64,000 bases of DNA from JAWKOK01 sp963848115. GTDB lineage: Bacteria; Chloroflexota; Anaerolineae; Caldilineales; Caldilineaceae. The notes below the pieces were generated by a model. That model was not told the origin of the DNA. It saw nothing but the letters and a program-made list of their open reading frames with translations, and made no database searches. The stretch covers positions 1-64,000 of the forward strand of contig CAWKCP010000016.1 of assembly GCA_963848115.1 (NCBI GenBank), written 5' to 3'. Of this stretch, positions 61,334-64,000 are shown piece by piece; positions within the stretch are counted from its first letter, which is position 1, and every line of letters begins with the position of its first letter. The translations under genes were made by a program, and so were the position numbers.

Positions 61334-62359
61334 ATGTGCCGTATTGCCGCGTATCTAAATCTCATCCATTCGTCCTGGATCATCTCATTGACGATTCTGT
61401 TGGCCGGCTGCGCCCCGCTAGCACTGCCTGCCGATCCGCCAACCGACACGGAGCTGATTGCCGTGTCAGACCGGGCCGCCTCGCTCGAAAGCCTGCTGCG
61501 CTACGTCCCCGACCGTACGGAATATCGTGAGTACCTGACCTTCGGCGATTACGATGCGTGGCTGCGAAGTTGGGCGGTGGATCGCCCGAACGACCTCGAT
61601 GACGTGTCGCAGATGGGTGAAGCAGCGAGCAAACTGTGGAAGTTCCGCATGACCGCACAAACGACGCCCGTTGCAGCCTTCTACATGGCGTATCTCGCGG
61701 CAGAGGATATGCGCGAGACCCACGGTTTTAGTTTCTTTGATGCCCACAGCTATCTGGAGGCAGGAACACCACCCCAGGTGCTCACGGTGGTGACGCAAAA
61801 TCGCAATCGGTCTGATATCGAGGAAGCGTTGACGAACTTTGGCGATGAGTCCGCGGCTTTGAACGAAGACACCGTTCTGTACAGCATTGCTATCCAGGAT
61901 GATACATTGATCATCGCCGGCGGCGCCTCGATTGTCGAAGCTGCGGTTGCCGGAGCTGCGGTTGCCGGAGCCGGGGATGATCTTGTCTCACTGGCCGATG
62001 CGCCGGAATATCGTAGATTTCTGCAATCGTTGGATGCGCCTGAACTGATGGATGCCGGCGAGTTGGTGGGCGTGATTCTGTTTGATGCTGACTCTCCTGC
62101 CGCAAGCGATACGGATTCGCCGCCAAGTGAAGGCGCACCTGCGCAAGTGGTGGCTCAGTGGGAACGAATCAGCCAAGCGCAGCCGTCCATGCCGACGTAT
62201 TCGCTGGCCGGCCTTGTCACCTATCGCGCAGCCGATGCCACCTACCTGGGCTTGCATGTTGTCTCCCCCAGCGCTGAGGATGCCGTAATCGGGCGCGACG
62301 GGCTGGCCGAGCGTCTGAAAAACTACGTAAGCACGTTGAATGGGAGGCCATTGCCGTGA
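61334..62359 (+). CDS. Putative lipoprotein, unknown
   Basis: A 341-residue exported protein. The signal peptide ends with lipobox LLAGC (Cys at about residue 26), so it is lipid-anchored on the outer face of the membrane. The remainder is soluble, mixed α/β, no family recognised; a VEAAVAGAAVAGAGDD stretch derives from a short tandem repeat at 61943–61971. The ATG at 61334 follows GGAGGCAGGAC. Alone on its strand. Confidence 0.7.
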   Translation: MCRIAAYLNLIHSSWIISLTILLAGCAPLALPADPPTDTELIAVSDRAASLESLLRYVPDRTEYREYLTFGDYDAWLRSWAVDRPNDLDDVSQMGEAASKLWKFRMTAQTTPVAAFYMAYLAAEDMRETHGFSFFDAHSYLEAGTPPQVLTVVTQNRNRSDIEEALTNFGDESAALNEDTVLYSIAIQDDTLIIAGGASIVEAAVAGAAVAGAGDDLVSLADAPEYRRFLQSLDAPELMDAGELVGVILFDADSPAASDTDSPPSEGAPAQVVAQWERISQAQPSMPTYSLAGLVTYRAADATYLGLHVVSPSAEDAVIGRDGLAERLKNYVSTLNGRPLP

Positions 62360-62514
62360 ACGCTGCAAAATGCATTCACGATCGATGAAACGGCCGTTGT
62401 CGTCATGCGCCTTGTAGCAAGTGTGGAAGAACTGAGCACTGTCTCATGGTACGACATGGTCGTAAGTGCAGACACCGCCTTCCTGCTTTCGGAGTGACGT
62501 TCGATATCAAATCT

Positions 62515-63264
62515 TCAGTAGCGTGATGAGGAAAATGCCTGAGCGTGCATGGCAAGAGAAAGACCCAGTGTATTGGCAAAGCTAACAATGGCCATGATGA
62601 AAATGGATGTCGCCAAAAAGTGGAAGCCTATGTTTAACCATTGTTTGCGAAGCGACTCTTGTTCTTTCTCTACTCCTGCCTGCTCCTGCGGTGCGACTTC
62701 GGGGTTTTCAAGGAGGAATGTCGTGATCGGAATTACGAGTGCGAATAGTGCGTAACCGGCAAGCAGAACTGCATATCCCCAGCGGTCGGCTACGGCGCCG
62801 GCTACGGGCGCAGCGAGTAGGGTAGCAAGGGGCAAGGTGATTGCCAGTAGTCCGAAAACCTTTCCCCGCTCGTCTTCGCCTGCGGAAAGTCCCGCCAATA
62901 TCGTGAAAAACGTATAGGTAATGCCGCCAAAGAACCAAGTAGATACGGTCGACAACGAAAGCTGCCACAGTGTATTAGACTGGCTCATGAGCGCGAGGCT
63001 CATCGATGCAATGAGACCGGCAACAATGACTACCGCCTTTCTGCGTTGATAGCGGTCACTGAGCCAACCTGTCGCCAGGGTACCGCCCACCACGCCAGAG
63101 TACATCAGGGCCAAATACAGGCCGACAAGAGACGGACTCGCGCCCATCTGGCTGGCGTGTACAGGCAGTAGCCGCAGCAGCGGACCTGCGTACATGATGA
63201 CAAACAAGCTACATAGAAAGAGGCCGATCAACTGTTTGCGTCCAATACTCTGTTGTTCGGTCAT
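62515..63264 (-). pseudogene. MFS transporter, C-terminal half missing
   Basis: About 249 residues forming TM1–TM7 of a major facilitator: LIGLFLCSLFVIMYAGPLLR, the inter-TM2/3 motif GWLSDRYQRRK, and further helices to ITTFLLENPEV, then a loop and one more helix (FLATSIFIMAIVSFANTLG). Normal MFS proteins have 12 TMs in about 400 residues; here the frame stops at 62515 and only 155 bases remain before the next gene, with no second-half homology in any frame. It reads as a real truncation. Start at 63264 or 63291. Confidence 0.8.
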
Positions 63265-63516
63265 AGTAGGTTCTCTGGACGCTAGGGCCATATCCGACTC
63301 AGATGATCACCATCTGTTCACGATATCCTGCTGCTGGCTACAAAAAGTCTATAGTGTTCGAAAGATGTGTGTTATTTTTTAGGAGACGTTATCCTCTGGA
63401 GGCGATAGCGTTCCGACACAGAATTCGGCTTCCATTGCCTAGAATGACACGATCGGGACGCTATCAAGATCCTGCTCGGTCTCCATGATCTATCGGTATG
63501 TACGAAAGGGAAACAT

Positions 63517-64000
63517 ATGAACGTAGCAATCGTTGGCGCTGGGGGCAGTTGTGGACGGCAACTGGCTGCCCAGTTACTGGAGCAACGGATTCTGCCAACT
63601 TCCAGTCGCCTGCAACTGGTGACCCACCAGGGCGGGCATAGTGAACATGAATTGTGGGGCCTGCGAGCGGATCTTGAGGATGCATTTGTGGATAATGCAC
63701 CTTGGATCGAAGTCATACTCTCGCCCTATGCTATCGATGCGGATCTAGTGGTGATGCTTGCCGGCGCTACGATATCGACTGATCCCAACGCACCAATTGA
63801 CCGTGCCGCACTGGGCCATACCAATTTTCAGATCTTCCTTGAGTATGCGGACGCACTTGCAACTGCAGAATCGCCACCAACGGTCATTGTCCAATCGAAC
63901 CCGGTCGAACTGGGCGTTCAGATCTTCTCCGAGCGGCTGGGCCGCCAACGTGTGTTAGGCGCGGGCGCTTGGTCAGATACCTTGAGGTTGAGGGCGGAGA
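63517..64000 (+). CDS. Malate/lactate dehydrogenase-like protein (partial, 3' end off window)
   Basis: The N-terminal 161 codons of an NAD-dependent 2-hydroxyacid dehydrogenase of the LDH/MDH superfamily. Rossmann motif VAIVGAGGSCGRQLAAQLL, acidic DLEDAF region, LVVMLAGATIS and the NAD-binding TVIVQSNPVELGV, where NPV is the family's NxxD neighbour block. ATG 63517 follows AAAGGGAAAC. Catalytic Arg and His would lie beyond the window edge. The GAGGSCG loop and long β-hairpin are atypical, so malate versus lactate specificity is unresolved. Confidence 0.82.
   Translation, partial: MNVAIVGAGGSCGRQLAAQLLEQRILPTSSRLQLVTHQGGHSEHELWGLRADLEDAFVDNAPWIEVILSPYAIDADLVVMLAGATISTDPNAPIDRAALGHTNFQIFLEYADALATAESPPTVIVQSNPVELGVQIFSERLGRQRVLGAGAWSDTLRLRAE

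Noticed and set aside
62403..62588. Minus-strand frame as the missing second half of the MFS gene
   Set aside because: It is His/Pro/Arg-rich and not hydrophobic, so it cannot encode TM8–12.

Overview
The window reads as ordinary chromosome of a free-living bacterium, most likely a Chloroflexota member (Caldilineae/Anaerolineae/Herpetosiphon-like). That is an inference from gene content: a very large BTAD–NTPase–TPR (SARP-type) regulator, an ArsA/Get3 ATPase with a C-terminal Hsp20-like domain, a T-box leader linked to thrS, an infC gene starting with ATC, a class II diterpene cyclase next to an Rv3378c-type prenyl-transfer synthase, and a secreted protein ending in an FVPFIA-type tail. No phage, plasmid, insertion sequence, rRNA or CRISPR array was seen. 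All calls come from reading the sequence and translations; no database search was possible.

Layout. 1–4.1 kb: 5' part of a PurS–PurL purine gene (minus) and a PAS/GAF NarL-type sensor kinase with its response regulator. 4.5–13.5 kb: PsiE-like protein, tandem universal stress protein, DUF4126 protein, an alkyltransferase-like (ATL) gene, a DUF123 protein, cyclophilin, a GNAT–GrpB fusion, acyl-CoA-binding protein, a cyclase-family metal hydrolase, an OmpR/histidine kinase pair and a CBS protein. 14.3–19.4 kb (plus): secreted nucleoside hydrolase, class II diterpene cyclase with a DxDD motif, a broken tuberculosinol/kolavelool-synthase-like gene and a HAD hydrolase; this is the most interesting locus. 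19.4–30 kb (minus): hybrid histidine kinase, SulP transporter, persulfide dioxygenase/rhodanese fusion, and a TetR-controlled DevBCA/MacB-like export system. 30.2–32.3 kb: rplU–rpmA–rpmE–tdk. 32.6–38.3 kb: the SARP-type regulator with 11-bp-phased heptamers upstream, then KDG kinase and KDPG aldolase (lower Entner–Doudoroff / uronate branch). 38–45.8 kb: DUF1294, spermidine-synthase-like protein, dolichol-phosphate-mannose-type glycosyltransferase, a membrane protein/ArsA/methyltransferase trio, TruD and a Lon-substrate-domain protein. 45.9–52.6 kb: tRNA-Val, a Thr-type T-box leader, M20 peptidase, small membrane protein, thrS, infC–rpmI–rplT and an SpoU/TrmH methyltransferase. 52.7–59.3 kb: an acidic membrane-anchored helix-hairpin-helix protein, then (minus) a tightly coupled peptidoglycan-recycling operon (AmiE-like hydrolase, anmK, murQ, GlcNAc-kinase-like) and tRNA-Lys. 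59.4–64 kb: an iron-sulfur protein with an HTH-like N-terminus, a lipoprotein, a half-length MFS gene and the start of a malate/lactate dehydrogenase-like gene.

Two features run through the whole window. First, at least nine genes, including purL and two-component genes, are interrupted by single-base frameshifts while both reading frames stay well conserved. This points to consensus indel errors in the assembly more than to gene decay. Second, palindromic intergenic repeats of three or four sequence types each sit within about 25 bases of a stop codon, and in two cases they overlap the stop.
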